Shown here in pieces: positions 33,116 through 43,052 of a stretch of 64,000 nt of DNA. This DNA is from Niastella sp966212235. Its GTDB lineage: Bacteria; Bacteroidota; Bacteroidia; Chitinophagales; Chitinophagaceae. Positions within the stretch are counted from its first letter, which is position 1, and the number at the start of each line of letters is the position of its first letter. The position numbers and the translations under genes were made by a program. Below the pieces are notes generated by a model. It saw nothing but the letters and a program-made list of their open reading frames with translations, had not been told where the DNA came from and ran no database searches. The stretch is from assembly GCA_966212235.1 (NCBI GenBank), contig CBIHPP010000005.1:1-64000 (forward strand), read 5' to 3'.

Positions 33116-34873
33116 ATGAAACTCCGGCTTTTATTAATATGCCTTGCGGCATACGGGACTTCTTGCGCCCAACAAGTATCTTTTCCTGCATCCAAAACAT
33201 TGCTGGTTGAAGATGATAACAAACCATATATTATAGAGGATAGCGTACTGATAAAAACAAAGTCAGGCGCCAGCATTGCCGCAATCGTCGTGCGAAAAAA
33301 AGAAACCGTTACCCCTCAACCCACGGCATTGAACTTTACGATCTATGCCGGTCAAAAAAATCTTTATACTGCTAAAAGCGCAGCCGATTTTGGTTATGTC
33401 GGCGTGGTAGCCCTTACCCGGGGAAAGGGATGGAGCCCCGACACGCTCACCCCTTATGAATATGAGGCGGAAGATGTGTATGCAGTTATTGACTGGATCA
33501 TTCACCAACCCTGGAGCAATGGTAAAGTGGGCATGTATGGCGGAAGCTATGATGGCTTTTCGCAATGGGCCGCTACCAAACACCAGCACCCTGCGCTTAA
33601 AACGATTGTACCTTACGTGGCCGCCATTCCCGGCCTTGGTTTACCCATGGAAAATAATGTCTTCTTAAATGCTAATTACGCATGGGCATTTTATGTAAGC
33701 AATAACAAATATCTGGATGAAACGGTGTACAATACCAACCAGTGGAGGACGATGCAGGATAAATGGTATGCGAGCGGCATACCTTACCGGAAGATCGACA
33801 GCATCGCCGGTGTACCGAACAAATGGCTACAGCGATGGTTACAGCATCCTGCTTATGACAAGTACTGGCAGGCCATGGTACCTTATGAACGGGATTACAA
33901 AAAAATCAACATCCCTGTATTAACTATAACCGGCTATTATGATGATGGCCAAATATCAGCGATACATTATTTGAAGGAGCATTACAAATACAACAAAAAC
34001 GCCAATCATTATTTGATAATCGGCCCTTACGATCATTTTGGCGCACAATTGGGTGGAACGGCTGAACTACGCGGTTATACAGTTGATCCTGTAGCGCTTA
34101 TTAACACCCGTAAAATTACTTTTGAATGGCTCGATCACATTTTAAAGAATGGCCCAAAGCCGGCGTTGTTAAAAGACAGGATCAATTACCAGGTTATGGG
34201 CAGTAACAGCTGGAAACATGTATCGGCTTTGGAGAAAGCGCACGACAGCTTCCTTACTTTATACCTGGGGAACAGAAAACCGGGCAATCATTATCAATTA
34301 GAGAATACAAAACCCCATACCCCTGCCTACCTCACCCAGCAGGTAGATCTTACAGACAGAACAACAATGAACAATAATTATTACCCATACCCTATCGTTG
34401 TTGACAGTCCTGATCTGGCGCATGGTTTGTCTTTTATCAGCGAACCATTCGAAGATGCGGTTTCTATAGATGGTATTTTCGAAGGGCAATTAAAAGTAAT
34501 GATCAACAAACAGGATATGGATATTGGTGTTGTACTGTATGAAGTTATGCCAGACGGCCGGTATTTTCATTTATCATACTTTTTGGGCAGGGCCAGTTAC
34601 AGCAAAAACATGAGCAAAAGAAAATTATTGCGGCCCGGCATTATAGAAACAATCCCATTTGAGAGAACACGTATGGTGAGCCGGCAGCTAAGCAAAGGAA
34701 GCCGTTTATTGGTTGTAGTGAATGTAAATAAAAATTCGTTTGCTCAAATAAACTATGGCAGCGGCAAGGACGTAAGCGATGAAAGTATGCGGGACGCAAC
34801 AACACCTCTTGTGGTCAGGTGGTATAATACCAGTTTTATAAAGATCCCTGTTTGCAAAGGGAGCCCCCATTAA
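33116..34873 (+). CDS. CocE/NonD-type hydrolase (X-Pro dipeptidyl-peptidase family)
   Basis: After a signal peptide (cut near SCAQ, residue 19) comes the S15-type alpha/beta hydrolase. The nucleophile is Ser144 in GGSYDG, the Asp is near residue 278 in GYYDDGQ, and the His near 307 in GPYDHFG. The C-terminal about 200 residues form the jelly-roll domain typical of CocE and X-Pro peptidases. The substrate may be a peptide or an ester, such as beta-lactams or glutaryl-acyl compounds; it cannot be chosen from sequence. The gene lies 27 bp downstream of the LytTR regulator and is likely co-transcribed with it. Confidence 0.9.
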   Translation: MKLRLLLICLAAYGTSCAQQVSFPASKTLLVEDDNKPYIIEDSVLIKTKSGASIAAIVVRKKETVTPQPTALNFTIYAGQKNLYTAKSAADFGYVGVVALTRGKGWSPDTLTPYEYEAEDVYAVIDWIIHQPWSNGKVGMYGGSYDGFSQWAATKHQHPALKTIVPYVAAIPGLGLPMENNVFLNANYAWAFYVSNNKYLDETVYNTNQWRTMQDKWYASGIPYRKIDSIAGVPNKWLQRWLQHPAYDKYWQAMVPYERDYKKINIPVLTITGYYDDGQISAIHYLKEHYKYNKNANHYLIIGPYDHFGAQLGGTAELRGYTVDPVALINTRKITFEWLDHILKNGPKPALLKDRINYQVMGSNSWKHVSALEKAHDSFLTLYLGNRKPGNHYQLENTKPHTPAYLTQQVDLTDRTTMNNNYYPYPIVVDSPDLAHGLSFISEPFEDAVSIDGIFEGQLKVMINKQDMDIGVVLYEVMPDGRYFHLSYFLGRASYSKNMSKRKLLRPGIIETIPFERTRMVSRQLSKGSRLLVVVNVNKNSFAQINYGSGKDVSDESMRDATTPLVVRWYNTSFIKIPVCKGSPH

Positions 34874-34875
34874 GT

Positions 34876-35298
34876 TTATTTCTCCGTATACTTCAAAAAC
34901 AGGAAGTAACCCAGGAAGCTGGCCCCTATGCAAAAAGCCATGATGGCCAACGAGTGAATATCGAGGGGAAGTGTATAATACACAATGGTAAGTCCAACGC
35001 CCAGGCCGGTTAAAATAGCAAACCATTTAATATTGGCATTGCGGTTTCCTTTTGGGTCAGTGTGTAATATGGAGGTTACAATATGGTCGGGCACGCCCTT
35101 TTCTACAATCTTATTCTTTAGCCGGTAGTTTATGATATACTTCATAATAGTAAGAATAAAAAACATAAACATTCCTACCAGAAAAAGGATAGAACATGTA
35201 CGAAAGATCTCCATATTAATGTAAAGGAATTTTCCGACCTGGGCATTGGCCAGATTTGGAATGGCGCCTATAGTGACCAGACTTACAAGCTTTTTCAT
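34876..35298 (-). CDS. Small membrane protein in the sigma/anti-sigma operon
   Basis: ATG at 35298 gives a 140-residue protein. A signal-like first helix (about 1-20, ending in NAQ) is followed by helices at about 31-52, 92-110 and 115-135. Between them is a soluble loop (KNKIVEKGVPDHIVTSILHT). I recognise no named family, although proteins of this layout often follow sigma/anti-sigma pairs in Bacteroidota. It is the third gene of an operon, 53 bp after the anti-sigma gene, and probably modifies or reports to it. The 3' end is 2 bp from the CocE gene end. Confidence 0.7.
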   Translation of the reverse strand: MKKLVSLVTIGAIPNLANAQVGKFLYINMEIFRTCSILFLVGMFMFFILTIMKYIINYRLKNKIVEKGVPDHIVTSILHTDPKGNRNANIKWFAILTGLGVGLTIVYYTLPLDIHSLAIMAFCIGASFLGYFLFLKYTEK

Positions 35299-35351
35299 TG
35301 TTATTTTTAATTTATTAGACCCCTGGAGGTCATGAATGTTGCAACGATTTA

Positions 35352-35792
35352 TTAAAAATTGAGCGCTTTCATCTTTTTCAAATACATCCGGTACATGTCT
35401 ACGCCCAGAAAGACCAGTACACAAAGGGCGGTGGTAACAATAAGCCCGGTTAACAACAGCTCCATGCCGCCAAACAGCGCGACCAGCTCTTTGCCAAAGA
35501 AATAGATCAATGATAAAACCGACAGAAAACAAATTATGGCGAACCCGTACATAAGTACTGTACCTTCCTGTTGGTTGATTGATGGCTGCGGTAGTTGCTC
35601 CATTATAATTTCTTCCAGGTTAAAGTCAAAACCAGCTTCAGGCAGCATCTTCAATTCGCCAAAAAACAACCGGTATTCCTCCACTCTTCTGCTGCATGCA
35701 GCACAGTGCTGAATATGATCTTTATTATCATCAGCTACCTCACTATGATCGAATACGAATTGCTGTATTTGCGCATCGGTAAGATGTTTCAT
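35352..35792 (-). CDS. Zinc-finger anti-sigma factor
   Basis: The cytoplasmic N-terminus has the ZAS signature H-x3-C-x2-C in HIQHCAAC (about residues 26-33). Two hydrophobic segments at about 80-100 and 112-130 anchor the protein. Anti-sigma factors of this class hold an ECF sigma factor until an envelope signal releases it. Its start overlaps the sigma gene stop by 4 bp, a strong functional link. It ends in a basic tail. Confidence 0.85.
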   Translation of the reverse strand: MKHLTDAQIQQFVFDHSEVADDNKDHIQHCAACSRRVEEYRLFFGELKMLPEAGFDFNLEEIIMEQLPQPSINQQEGTVLMYGFAIICFLSVLSLIYFFGKELVALFGGMELLLTGLIVTTALCVLVFLGVDMYRMYLKKMKALNF

Positions 35793-36397
35793 AAAGCCTC
35801 CTTTTTATAATGTAGCAAAATATTTTCCCGCAGCTTTTTTCTTGCTCTAAACAAATAGCTTTTAAGTGTACCTTCTGACAACCCGGTAATCTCAACTATT
35901 TCTATATAGCTCAACTCTTCGTTATGAAATAAGGTAATGAGTGTTCTGTAAAGGGGTGGCAGCTTTTCAATTTCAGCTTGTAAAATTTGAGCGAGCTCTT
36001 TATTGAAAAGGAAGGTCTCGCTATCATTCCTTCCTGCATGCCATTTGTTTTGCAACGTCTCTATCACTTCATTTTCGCGTTCTATCATTGCTCCGTCATC
36101 TACAAGTACCAGTTTTTTCTTTCTGAGATGGTTAATGCAGGCATTATAAGTAATTTGAGCGATCCAGGTGGTTAGCCGGGATTGAAACTGAAATCCCTTT
36201 AAATTCTTATATACTTTTAGGTACACTTCCTGGGCAAGGTCTTTCCTGTCTTCCGGAAAGGTTATCATTTTGAAAATAATTTGGGCTACCAGCCTTTCTG
36301 TCTTTTTGATTATGACAGCAAAAGAACCGGTATCGCCGCGAAGTACTTTTTCTACCAGCAGCTGATCTTCCTCTATATTCTCATTTTTTTGGACCAC
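35789..36397 (-). CDS. ECF RNA polymerase sigma factor
   Basis: Region 2 contains EDRKDLAQEVYLKVYKNL and the -10-binding stretch FQSRLTTWIAQITYNACIN; region 4 has the helix-turn-helix YIEIVEITGLSEGTLKSYLF followed by RARKKLRE. This is an ECF sigma-70 of about 202 residues. It directs RNA polymerase to a small regulon, usually including its own operon. It overlaps the anti-sigma gene by 4 bp. A palindrome at 36452 lies 55 bp upstream of the start. Confidence 0.95.
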   Translation of the reverse strand: MVQKNENIEEDQLLVEKVLRGDTGSFAVIIKKTERLVAQIIFKMITFPEDRKDLAQEVYLKVYKNLKGFQFQSRLTTWIAQITYNACINHLRKKKLVLVDDGAMIERENEVIETLQNKWHAGRNDSETFLFNKELAQILQAEIEKLPPLYRTLITLFHNEELSYIEIVEITGLSEGTLKSYLFRARKKLRENILLHYKKEAL

Positions 36398-36451
36398 TTA
36401 GCAATTAGACAGGCAAGTTAAAAAAAGGTTGCACCCTGTAAAATAGTATGA

Positions 36452-36465
36452 CCACCATATGGTGG
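36452..36465. promoter_or_regulatory. 14-bp perfect palindrome upstream of the ECF sigma gene
   Basis: CCACCATATGGTGG is a perfect palindrome 55 bp upstream of the sigma gene start. It may be an operator for a dimeric regulator. A palindrome of this length arises by chance about once in 16 kb of random sequence, so the case is weak without other copies. The stretch 36398-36708 has no other structure. Confidence 0.3.
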
Positions 36466-36708
36466 CATTATTTTTATATGATAACCTCTATTTATCATGA
36501 ATACCAGTTCTGCCACTACTATGCCTACACACTTATCAGCCAAAACTGCACGTTTATTGCCAAAAACAACACACTTATTAACTGTATGGGTATTATCTAA
36601 AATTCTGTTTTAGATTTACGCAGAACACATTAAAAATATATCATCACTTTATTTACGGGAGTATCAGTTTACAAGTCAATAAAAACTGAAAATCCGAACT
36701 GTGGCAAA

Positions 36709-38004
36709 TTGTTAACTATTGTGCGAAATTTAAAAGCGAGCGGCTGCATGAATCCAGCAGACATGTACAAATCTCTGCAAACAGAGTGGAACACGAAAGG
36801 TCAGTCACATGCCAACGCCATAAATGCAATGATTGCATTTGGTGAAACTCATGGCTGGAACAATTGGGATGGCGAAGAACCAGTTGATGACAGGACCCAT
36901 TTAGCTTCTGAAATACTTTCGCTTTTAAGAAAAGCCAACAAAGAAGGGACCATTGATGAGTTTAGAGCAAACTTTTCACCCGCACATGCACCCTTTATAA
37001 ATAATATTCAGGAGCAAGGACAAAGCATTGAGAATTTGTGCTATATCAGCGATCATAAAATCGCCTTTGTCATTGGTACTGCATATGAAAAACGAAAGGC
37101 CTACCTGTTAACGAACAGAACGGTTGAAAGGTTAAGGGATAGTATACTGTCTATTGGCAAATCACATCAAAATGAAATTTTCGCAATAGCAGAAAACAGA
37201 TCTGTAACAACGTATAAAGGGTGGGAAGGAAAAAGAATATTTCAATTTAAGCTTCCGGATGTTGACAGCCTGCCCATCACCCAGGTAGTTCCCTTTAATG
37301 ATGGATTATCTGTTTTACTAATTTCAACGGAGGGAATTTATTTATTGACTACCGGCGGAAATACCATGATTCACCCAGTTCCCGATCCGGAAGATGATGA
37401 ATGGAGTTCCTATATTGACATGGAACATGCGGCCCTATCAAATGACAATTCATTGATAGCCCTCGGCGACCAGTGCTCAGAACACAGAATATTGAACCGG
37501 GAGGGAAAAGAGATCGCAGCAATCGGCCCTCAATCATCTTATCCGCATTTGGCGCTATTTTCCAAAGACGGGCAGCAGGTTATATTGAACTCCTGCCATT
37601 TTTACAATGGCACTACGATAGGCATACCCACCGATAAAATACAGGGATTAAAGATTGAAGCTTTTACCGAAGACGACCGGTATACGGTTATCGACGATCA
37701 TTGCAGGGTATATGCAGCGATAGCCACATCAGCCTATTATATTTTTGGAGACGCAGCCGGTAATATAAAAGCATTTGATAAAACAGGGAAAAAAGTCTGG
37801 CGCTACTTCCTGGGTTCCAGCATCACGGGAATGACAATTTCTGATGATGAAAGAACATTGTGGGTGGCATCCTGTTCCGGTATTATCCACACGCTTATAC
37901 TAGACATCGGGCAAAGAGACGATCATACCATAGGCACCGGCAATCATTACGAAAAATTCAGGGTCATTTTCTGGAAAAACGAACAACAACCGCTGGTGTG
38001 GTAG
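36709..38004 (+). CDS. Soluble beta-propeller-like protein of unknown function
   Basis: The 431-residue protein has a helical N-terminal 100 residues (LKASGCMNPADMYKSLQTEW) and then repeating blade-like segments such as SIENLCYISDHKIAFVIG, AALSNDNSLIALGDQC and AYYIFGDAAGNIKAFDKTGK, which resemble WD40 or quinoprotein propellers. No signal peptide is present, so it is cytoplasmic. The start is uncertain: TTG 36709 or GTG 36721, with ATG 36751 as a later choice. It is monocistronic and ends in a strong hairpin. The function is unknown; propellers of this type mostly bind proteins or peptides. Confidence 0.7.
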   Translation: MLTIVRNLKASGCMNPADMYKSLQTEWNTKGQSHANAINAMIAFGETHGWNNWDGEEPVDDRTHLASEILSLLRKANKEGTIDEFRANFSPAHAPFINNIQEQGQSIENLCYISDHKIAFVIGTAYEKRKAYLLTNRTVERLRDSILSIGKSHQNEIFAIAENRSVTTYKGWEGKRIFQFKLPDVDSLPITQVVPFNDGLSVLLISTEGIYLLTTGGNTMIHPVPDPEDDEWSSYIDMEHAALSNDNSLIALGDQCSEHRILNREGKEIAAIGPQSSYPHLALFSKDGQQVILNSCHFYNGTTIGIPTDKIQGLKIEAFTEDDRYTVIDDHCRVYAAIATSAYYIFGDAAGNIKAFDKTGKKVWRYFLGSSITGMTISDDERTLWVASCSGIIHTLILDIGQRDDHTIGTGNHYEKFRVIFWKNEQQPLVW

Positions 38005-38042
38005 CATAAAATAAAGCATCCCCCCAATTGTATACTCCGAAC

Positions 38043-38078
38043 AACGGGGCCGTTTCATGATAATGAGGCGGCCCCGTT
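38043..38078 (+). terminator. Hairpin terminator
   Basis: A perfect GC-rich 10-bp stem (AACGGGGCCG at 38043-38052 with CGGCCCCGTT at 38069-38078) ends in TTTT. The rest of the 329-bp stretch 38005-38333 shows no gene and presumably carries the promoter of the receptor gene at 38334. Confidence 0.8.
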
Positions 38079-38333
38079 TTCAATTTCCCACTTGTTATAA
38101 ACTTAAAATGAAATTAATGTTATCAATACGTCTGCTGCATTCATTCATAACCACGTCATATTATTTTCGCAGCACAAATGATAACGGTTCATGCTATTGC
38201 ATTTAATTAAGACCAGGAGTAGTACCAAATGTTTGTTTTGGCCGTCTATGCATATGCGGTCATTCATTGCCTGAATTAACCGAACCCTCCCCACAGGAAT
38301 ATAATTTTCTTACATATTAAAGTAACCCACCAA

Positions 38334-41300
38334 ATGAAGAAACCTTTCATTGCCATGCTGTTATTCTTGCTATTAGCAAGCCTGACAGGCTACAAACTAT
38401 CAGCTCAAACCACACAGGCTTCTATTATCGGGGTAATTACCGACGATAATAAAAAACCGGTCAATGGCGCCACGGTCCAGTTGTACAATGAATCAACCGG
38501 CTTTACCACCGCAACATTGACCAATTCAAAAGGTGAATATATTTTTAAAGAATTACCATTGGGTGGTCCTTATACCATCAAGGCTACGTTTGTTGGTTAT
38601 GGCGAACAAAAACGTACAGATTATTCCCTGAACCAGGGCGATCTGCTGCGAGTAAACATAACTATGCAGGTTTCTGCGGCCAGCATGAACGAAGTGACCG
38701 TAACAGCTACGGGTCAACGGAAAAAATCGGAAAACTTCGGCGCCGCTACCTCGGTAACAGCCCGTGATATTTCCCGGCTACCAGTAAACGGCCGAAATTT
38801 TACCTCATTGATCGATCTATCGCCGTTGAGCAGTGGCAGTAACCTGTCGGGCCAGTTAGGCTCTTCTACCAACATAACTATTGATGGAACATCAGCAAAA
38901 AATCCCACTTCAAGCAGTGGGACCAATAGCCGTATCGGTGGTCCTTATGCCATGTCTATGGAAGCCATTCGTGAATTTAAAGTAGTTACCAATCAATACG
39001 ATGTTACTTACGGCCGTAGCGGCGGTGGTACTATTAGTACGGTTACCAAGTCGGGCACCAATACCATTTCAGGTAGTGCTTTTATGTTTTCAAGGGCCGA
39101 CTGGTTATCGAGCAAATATGATATGCGTGGCGCACGCCGGGTAAATGATTTCTCTACCAACCAGTATGGTTTTTCAATCGGCGGCCCCATCATCAAAAAT
39201 AAAGCCCACTTCTTTATTGCCTGGGATCGCCAGGACGATGCAAGGCCTTTACAACTCGCCGACATTCAATCAACTGCTGATGAAAAAAGATTGGGGCTGA
39301 GCAAGCTTGTCCTCGATACCTTTCTTACCATCGCCAGGAACAAATATGGTGTCGCCGATGGGGCTCAGACCGGCTCCTTTGACAAGAAAAGGCATACCGA
39401 TGCCGCGTTTGCACGTGTTGACTGGCAGTTAAATGAAAAAAACCTGCTCACCATCCGTGATAATTATGTGAATGACCGCGCACCGCTGGGTCGCGATGAC
39501 AACTCTCAAATTAATCTGTATGAAGTATATGCCGATGCAAAAGCATGGAACAACAGTTTCCTGGCCACTTTGCGTACGGTAGTAAATTCCCGTATCACCA
39601 ATGAATTGAAATTCCAGCACCTGTACACTTTTGAAGAAAGTACACCCGGCAGCCAGCTACCCAAACAAAATATTCCGCGCGCTATAGTGGAACGTGTTGC
39701 CAGTAGGGTTGATGGCTCCAACTATAATGCTACTATTCAGTTAGGCGGACAACGGTATTCACCGGAACATTTTTATAACAACGTATTCCAACTGGTGAAC
39801 AACGTTTATCTCAACACCAACAAGTTCAATTATACATTTGGAACCGACATCCAGTACACGCATATGAACTCGTTGTATGGCAGTGAAATGAATGGACGTT
39901 TCTATATCACGGGCATGCAGAATTTTGACAATCTCAAAGCCTACCGGTATGCCCGCGAAGTAGCTTTGCAAGATGACCCCAGCGTTGATCAGAATATCCT
40001 GAATGCTGCCTTATACGCCCAGATGAAAACACAATTATATCCCGGACTTGAAATGACAGCGGGTATTCGCGCCGATTATACAAACTACTTCAACAAACCC
40101 AACTTCAACCAGTTCGTATTTGAAGAACTGGACCTTGTTACCGACCGTAGCCTGAATACATTTCAGATACAACCACGCATCCAGTTCAATTGGGATATTA
40201 ATGAAAGACACCGCGATTATGTGCGCTTAGGCGCAGGCGTATTCGGTTCTGACATTAATAACTATGCCATGATCAACAACATGGTGTTCGACGGAACCAA
40301 AGTACTTTCTGTTGACATTCAAAATACAAACGTTCCGCAACCCAATTTCCCCAGCTATCGCAACGATCCTTCTACAGCACCCGGCAAAGACCTGCTCGAT
40401 CGCGCTGTACCCACCATCAACATGAATGGTAAAAGCGCACGCATTCCGGTTGTTTACAAAGCCAATGCTTCTTATAGCCGCTTCATTACAAGTAATTTAA
40501 AACTGGGCGTTACTTTCTACGCAACCCTGGCCCGTAACAATTATATGTATGTGGACAGGAATATGGTCGATCAGCCTGTCTTCCGTTTACCTAATGAAGG
40601 CGATCGCGGCGTATTCGTTCCAACGGATGGGATCACTGAATCCAATGGTTCTGCCGACTGGATGAAAGGACGTAAGAGCACCCGGTTAGGCCGCGTACTG
40701 GAACTGAACAGCGAAGGAAAAGTAAACCAGTTTGCTTTTGTGTTTGACGGAACCTGGCGTTACTTCAAAGATGGCGAAGTTTCATTCAGCTATACCTGGA
40801 ACGATGCAAAAGACAATACTTCCTATAATGGGGACGTGGCCAACACCGCTACCCTGAATCTGATGGTAAGAGATGATCCCCGCGATCTTAGCAAAATGTC
40901 CTATTCTGATGGCCATTTCAGACATAAAGTAGTTTTCTATGGTACATTGCCTACGTTTTATGGCGTGAGCGTAGGCGTACGTTACTCAGGCATTGGCGGC
41001 ACACGCTACTCATTAGCCGTAAACGGAAACGTGAATGGCGATTTCGTTGCCTCCAATGATCTTGCTTATATTTTCGACATCAACGATACCAAAGTGGCTG
41101 AAAAATATCGCACCGGCATATCCAACATTCTGAATAATCCGGATGCCAACAAGAGCATTAAAAAATATATAGAAAAAAGCAATGGTGGTATTGCAGAACG
41201 CAATGGCGGCATCAATCGCTTTAACGGCGTATGGGATGTGCGGGTTGCTAAAAAGTTCAACTTTTGGAAAAAACAATATATTGAATTATCTGGCGACGTC

Positions 41301-41492
41301 TTCAACGTAGAAAACCTGATCAATAAAACCTGGGGCGCTTCGAAAAACCTGGGTAAACAAAACATCTATACGTTGAAAACTTTTGATAGGACTGCAAAAG
41401 CTTATAGCTACGATGTCAACCCCAATACCGGCATTATAACGCCTGGCGGCAATCCCTGGCAAATACAAATTGGTATTCGCTACGGTTTCTGA
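38334..41492 (+). CDS. Oar-like TonB-dependent outer membrane receptor
   Basis: A signal (cut near LSAQ, residue 24) is followed by a carboxypeptidase-regulatory domain (about 30-120: ITDDNKKPVNGATVQLYN) and then the plug (about 125-250: SGSNLSGQLGSSTNITIDGT, GGPYAMSMEAIREFKVVTNQ, GGGTISTVTKSGTN). A 22-strand barrel fills the rest, ending in an aromatic Phe (IRYGF). The Oar group lacks a paired SusD and is found across Bacteroidota and Myxococcota. Its ligand is unknown. It stands alone and is followed by a terminator. Length 1,052 residues is normal. Confidence 0.92.
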   Translation: MKKPFIAMLLFLLLASLTGYKLSAQTTQASIIGVITDDNKKPVNGATVQLYNESTGFTTATLTNSKGEYIFKELPLGGPYTIKATFVGYGEQKRTDYSLNQGDLLRVNITMQVSAASMNEVTVTATGQRKKSENFGAATSVTARDISRLPVNGRNFTSLIDLSPLSSGSNLSGQLGSSTNITIDGTSAKNPTSSSGTNSRIGGPYAMSMEAIREFKVVTNQYDVTYGRSGGGTISTVTKSGTNTISGSAFMFSRADWLSSKYDMRGARRVNDFSTNQYGFSIGGPIIKNKAHFFIAWDRQDDARPLQLADIQSTADEKRLGLSKLVLDTFLTIARNKYGVADGAQTGSFDKKRHTDAAFARVDWQLNEKNLLTIRDNYVNDRAPLGRDDNSQINLYEVYADAKAWNNSFLATLRTVVNSRITNELKFQHLYTFEESTPGSQLPKQNIPRAIVERVASRVDGSNYNATIQLGGQRYSPEHFYNNVFQLVNNVYLNTNKFNYTFGTDIQYTHMNSLYGSEMNGRFYITGMQNFDNLKAYRYAREVALQDDPSVDQNILNAALYAQMKTQLYPGLEMTAGIRADYTNYFNKPNFNQFVFEELDLVTDRSLNTFQIQPRIQFNWDINERHRDYVRLGAGVFGSDINNYAMINNMVFDGTKVLSVDIQNTNVPQPNFPSYRNDPSTAPGKDLLDRAVPTINMNGKSARIPVVYKANASYSRFITSNLKLGVTFYATLARNNYMYVDRNMVDQPVFRLPNEGDRGVFVPTDGITESNGSADWMKGRKSTRLGRVLELNSEGKVNQFAFVFDGTWRYFKDGEVSFSYTWNDAKDNTSYNGDVANTATLNLMVRDDPRDLSKMSYSDGHFRHKVVFYGTLPTFYGVSVGVRYSGIGGTRYSLAVNGNVNGDFVASNDLAYIFDINDTKVAEKYRTGISNILNNPDANKSIKKYIEKSNGGIAERNGGINRFNGVWDVRVAKKFNFWKKQYIELSGDVFNVENLINKTWGASKNLGKQNIYTLKTFDRTAKAYSYDVNPNTGIITPGGNPWQIQIGIRYGF

Positions 41493-41514
41493 TAAAACAT
41501 ACCATAAATAAATT

Positions 41515-41558
41515 AGCGGCGCAGCCCGGCAGAATTGCTTCTGTCATGCTGCGCCGCT
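41515..41558 (+). terminator. Hairpin terminator
   Basis: An 11-bp GC-rich stem (AGCGGCGCAGC at 41515-41525 with GCTGCGCCGCT at 41548-41558) with an internal second stem, then a T-rich tail, closes the receptor gene. The convergent small barrel gene ends nearby. Confidence 0.75.
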
Positions 41559-41592
41559 TTCTTTTAAAGTTTAGCTTTTTGAAAAAAACGCT

Positions 41593-42156
41593 CTATTTAC
41601 GTTTGAATTGGTAAAAAAGTCCCAGCTGCCAAACACGGTTCTGCAGATCTGTCGTATTACTTTTGCTTACATCGGTAAGCCCAAGATTGTAACGGGCATC
41701 AACACCCAAACCGCTGTGCGAAACATAACTGGCGCCAAAGCTCCAGGAAAAATCGGCATTGCTCAGGTTGTCAACATCCGTTTCTGTATTTCCACTCTTC
41801 CATTCCGAAGTTGTTAAAATTCCTAACTGGGGACCGGTTTGTAATCTAAAGCCGTCAGCAAACATGTACTGTGCCAATACGGGCACATTAATGTAGTTCA
41901 GTTTTAATTTACTGTTACCATATTCAGCACCTTGCGTGCTGTATACGATTTCCGGTTGAATAGCCCAGGTACGATTAAGATGAATATGGGCAAGACCACC
42001 AAGATGAAATCCTGTTTTACCGTCTGCATTATTATCGGCGGCATCATCATTAATATTCGCAAAGTTTACACCGCCTTTAATACCATACTCAACGTGCTGT
42101 GCATATGCACCGCTGATCAGCAATAACATGACTGCCGAAAAAATAATTCTCTTCAT
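41593..42156 (-). CDS. Small outer-membrane beta-barrel protein (porin family, PorT-like)
   Basis: A signal peptide (cut after AYAQ, residue 20) is followed by eight alternating strands: YGIKGGVNFANI, GFHLGGLAHI, AIQPEIVYSTQG, LNYINVPVLAQYMF, RLQTGPQLGIL, WSFGASYV, GVDARYNLGL and the terminal VWQLGLFYQF. The C-terminal aromatic is Phe followed by KRK. This is the OmpA-like/PF13568 barrel class, common in Bacteroidota envelopes, with no known cargo. It is monocistronic. Confidence 0.9.
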   Translation of the reverse strand: MKRIIFSAVMLLLISGAYAQHVEYGIKGGVNFANINDDAADNNADGKTGFHLGGLAHIHLNRTWAIQPEIVYSTQGAEYGNSKLKLNYINVPVLAQYMFADGFRLQTGPQLGILTTSEWKSGNTETDVDNLSNADFSWSFGASYVSHSGLGVDARYNLGLTDVSKSNTTDLQNRVWQLGLFYQFKRK

Positions 42157-42355
42157 AATGTTGTTTTAATTAAACAATATAAAAATGCTATTGCAAAGGG
42201 AATACCAGCCCCTTTCCTGCTCCTTCTATTATAACCTAATCGATTGAATGACAGAAATTTCGCACTATGGGCAATAACCGGGAACTTCTACAATGTCGTC
42301 ACTTTAAATATCCCGTTTAATCAGTAGCTTGCTGATCATTGTAAAAGCAACTATT

Positions 42356-43024
42356 ATGGAATCGCATATAGTGAAAATAACAGCTATCCACCAGGTCACA
42401 CACGATGTTAAGAGTTTTCGCATTGAAAAACCGGCAGGTTATCAATTCGTACCCGGACAGGCAACCGAAGTAGCTATCAACAAACCCGGTTGGATGGAAG
42501 AACGACGGCCTTTTACCTTTACCTCCTTGAATCACGAACCTTCGCTTGAGTTTACAATAAAACGATACACTGATCACAATGGTGTTACCAACCAGCTTCA
42601 CCAATTAACAGCCGGTGATGAATTGATCCTGCACGATGTGTGGGGTGCTATCGAGTACAAGGGGCCTGGTTATTTTATTGCCGGTGGCGCCGGCATTACG
42701 CCTTTTATTGCTATTCTAAGACAATTGCACCGCGACAATCAGCTTGCTGGTAATACGCTGTTCTTTTCAAACAAAACAGCAGCGGATATTATATATGAAG
42801 AGGAACTAACTAACATGCTGGGTAAAAATGCCCGCTATATCCTTAGCCGGGAGCAAAAAGAAGGCTATGAGAACGGCATTATTAATATCGACTTTCTGCG
42901 TTCGCAGGTAAACGATTTCAACAAACATTTTTATGTATGCGGGCCCGATAAAATGATCACCGATATTAATGCGGCACTTGAAACACTGGGCGCCACGCCG
43001 GAGCTAGTGATCTTTGAAAAGTAA
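42356..43024 (+). CDS. FAD/NAD(P)-binding ferredoxin-reductase-like oxidoreductase
   Basis: The N-terminal FAD domain (1-95) has RRPFTFTS, the RxYS/T-type flavin motif, and the C-terminal domain has GGAGITPFIAILR for the nucleotide pyrophosphate and YVCGPDKMI at the end. This order is that of ferredoxin-NADP reductase relatives, including flavin reductases. There is no fused ferredoxin. It moves electrons between NAD(P)H and an unknown acceptor in the cytoplasm. I chose ATG 42356, which gives MESHIVK; a TTG at 42329 would add nine residues. Confidence 0.85.
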   Translation: MESHIVKITAIHQVTHDVKSFRIEKPAGYQFVPGQATEVAINKPGWMEERRPFTFTSLNHEPSLEFTIKRYTDHNGVTNQLHQLTAGDELILHDVWGAIEYKGPGYFIAGGAGITPFIAILRQLHRDNQLAGNTLFFSNKTAADIIYEEELTNMLGKNARYILSREQKEGYENGIINIDFLRSQVNDFNKHFYVCGPDKMITDINAALETLGATPELVIFEK

Positions 43025-43052
43025 AAACATTCACAATTTGTCATAGCATTCA

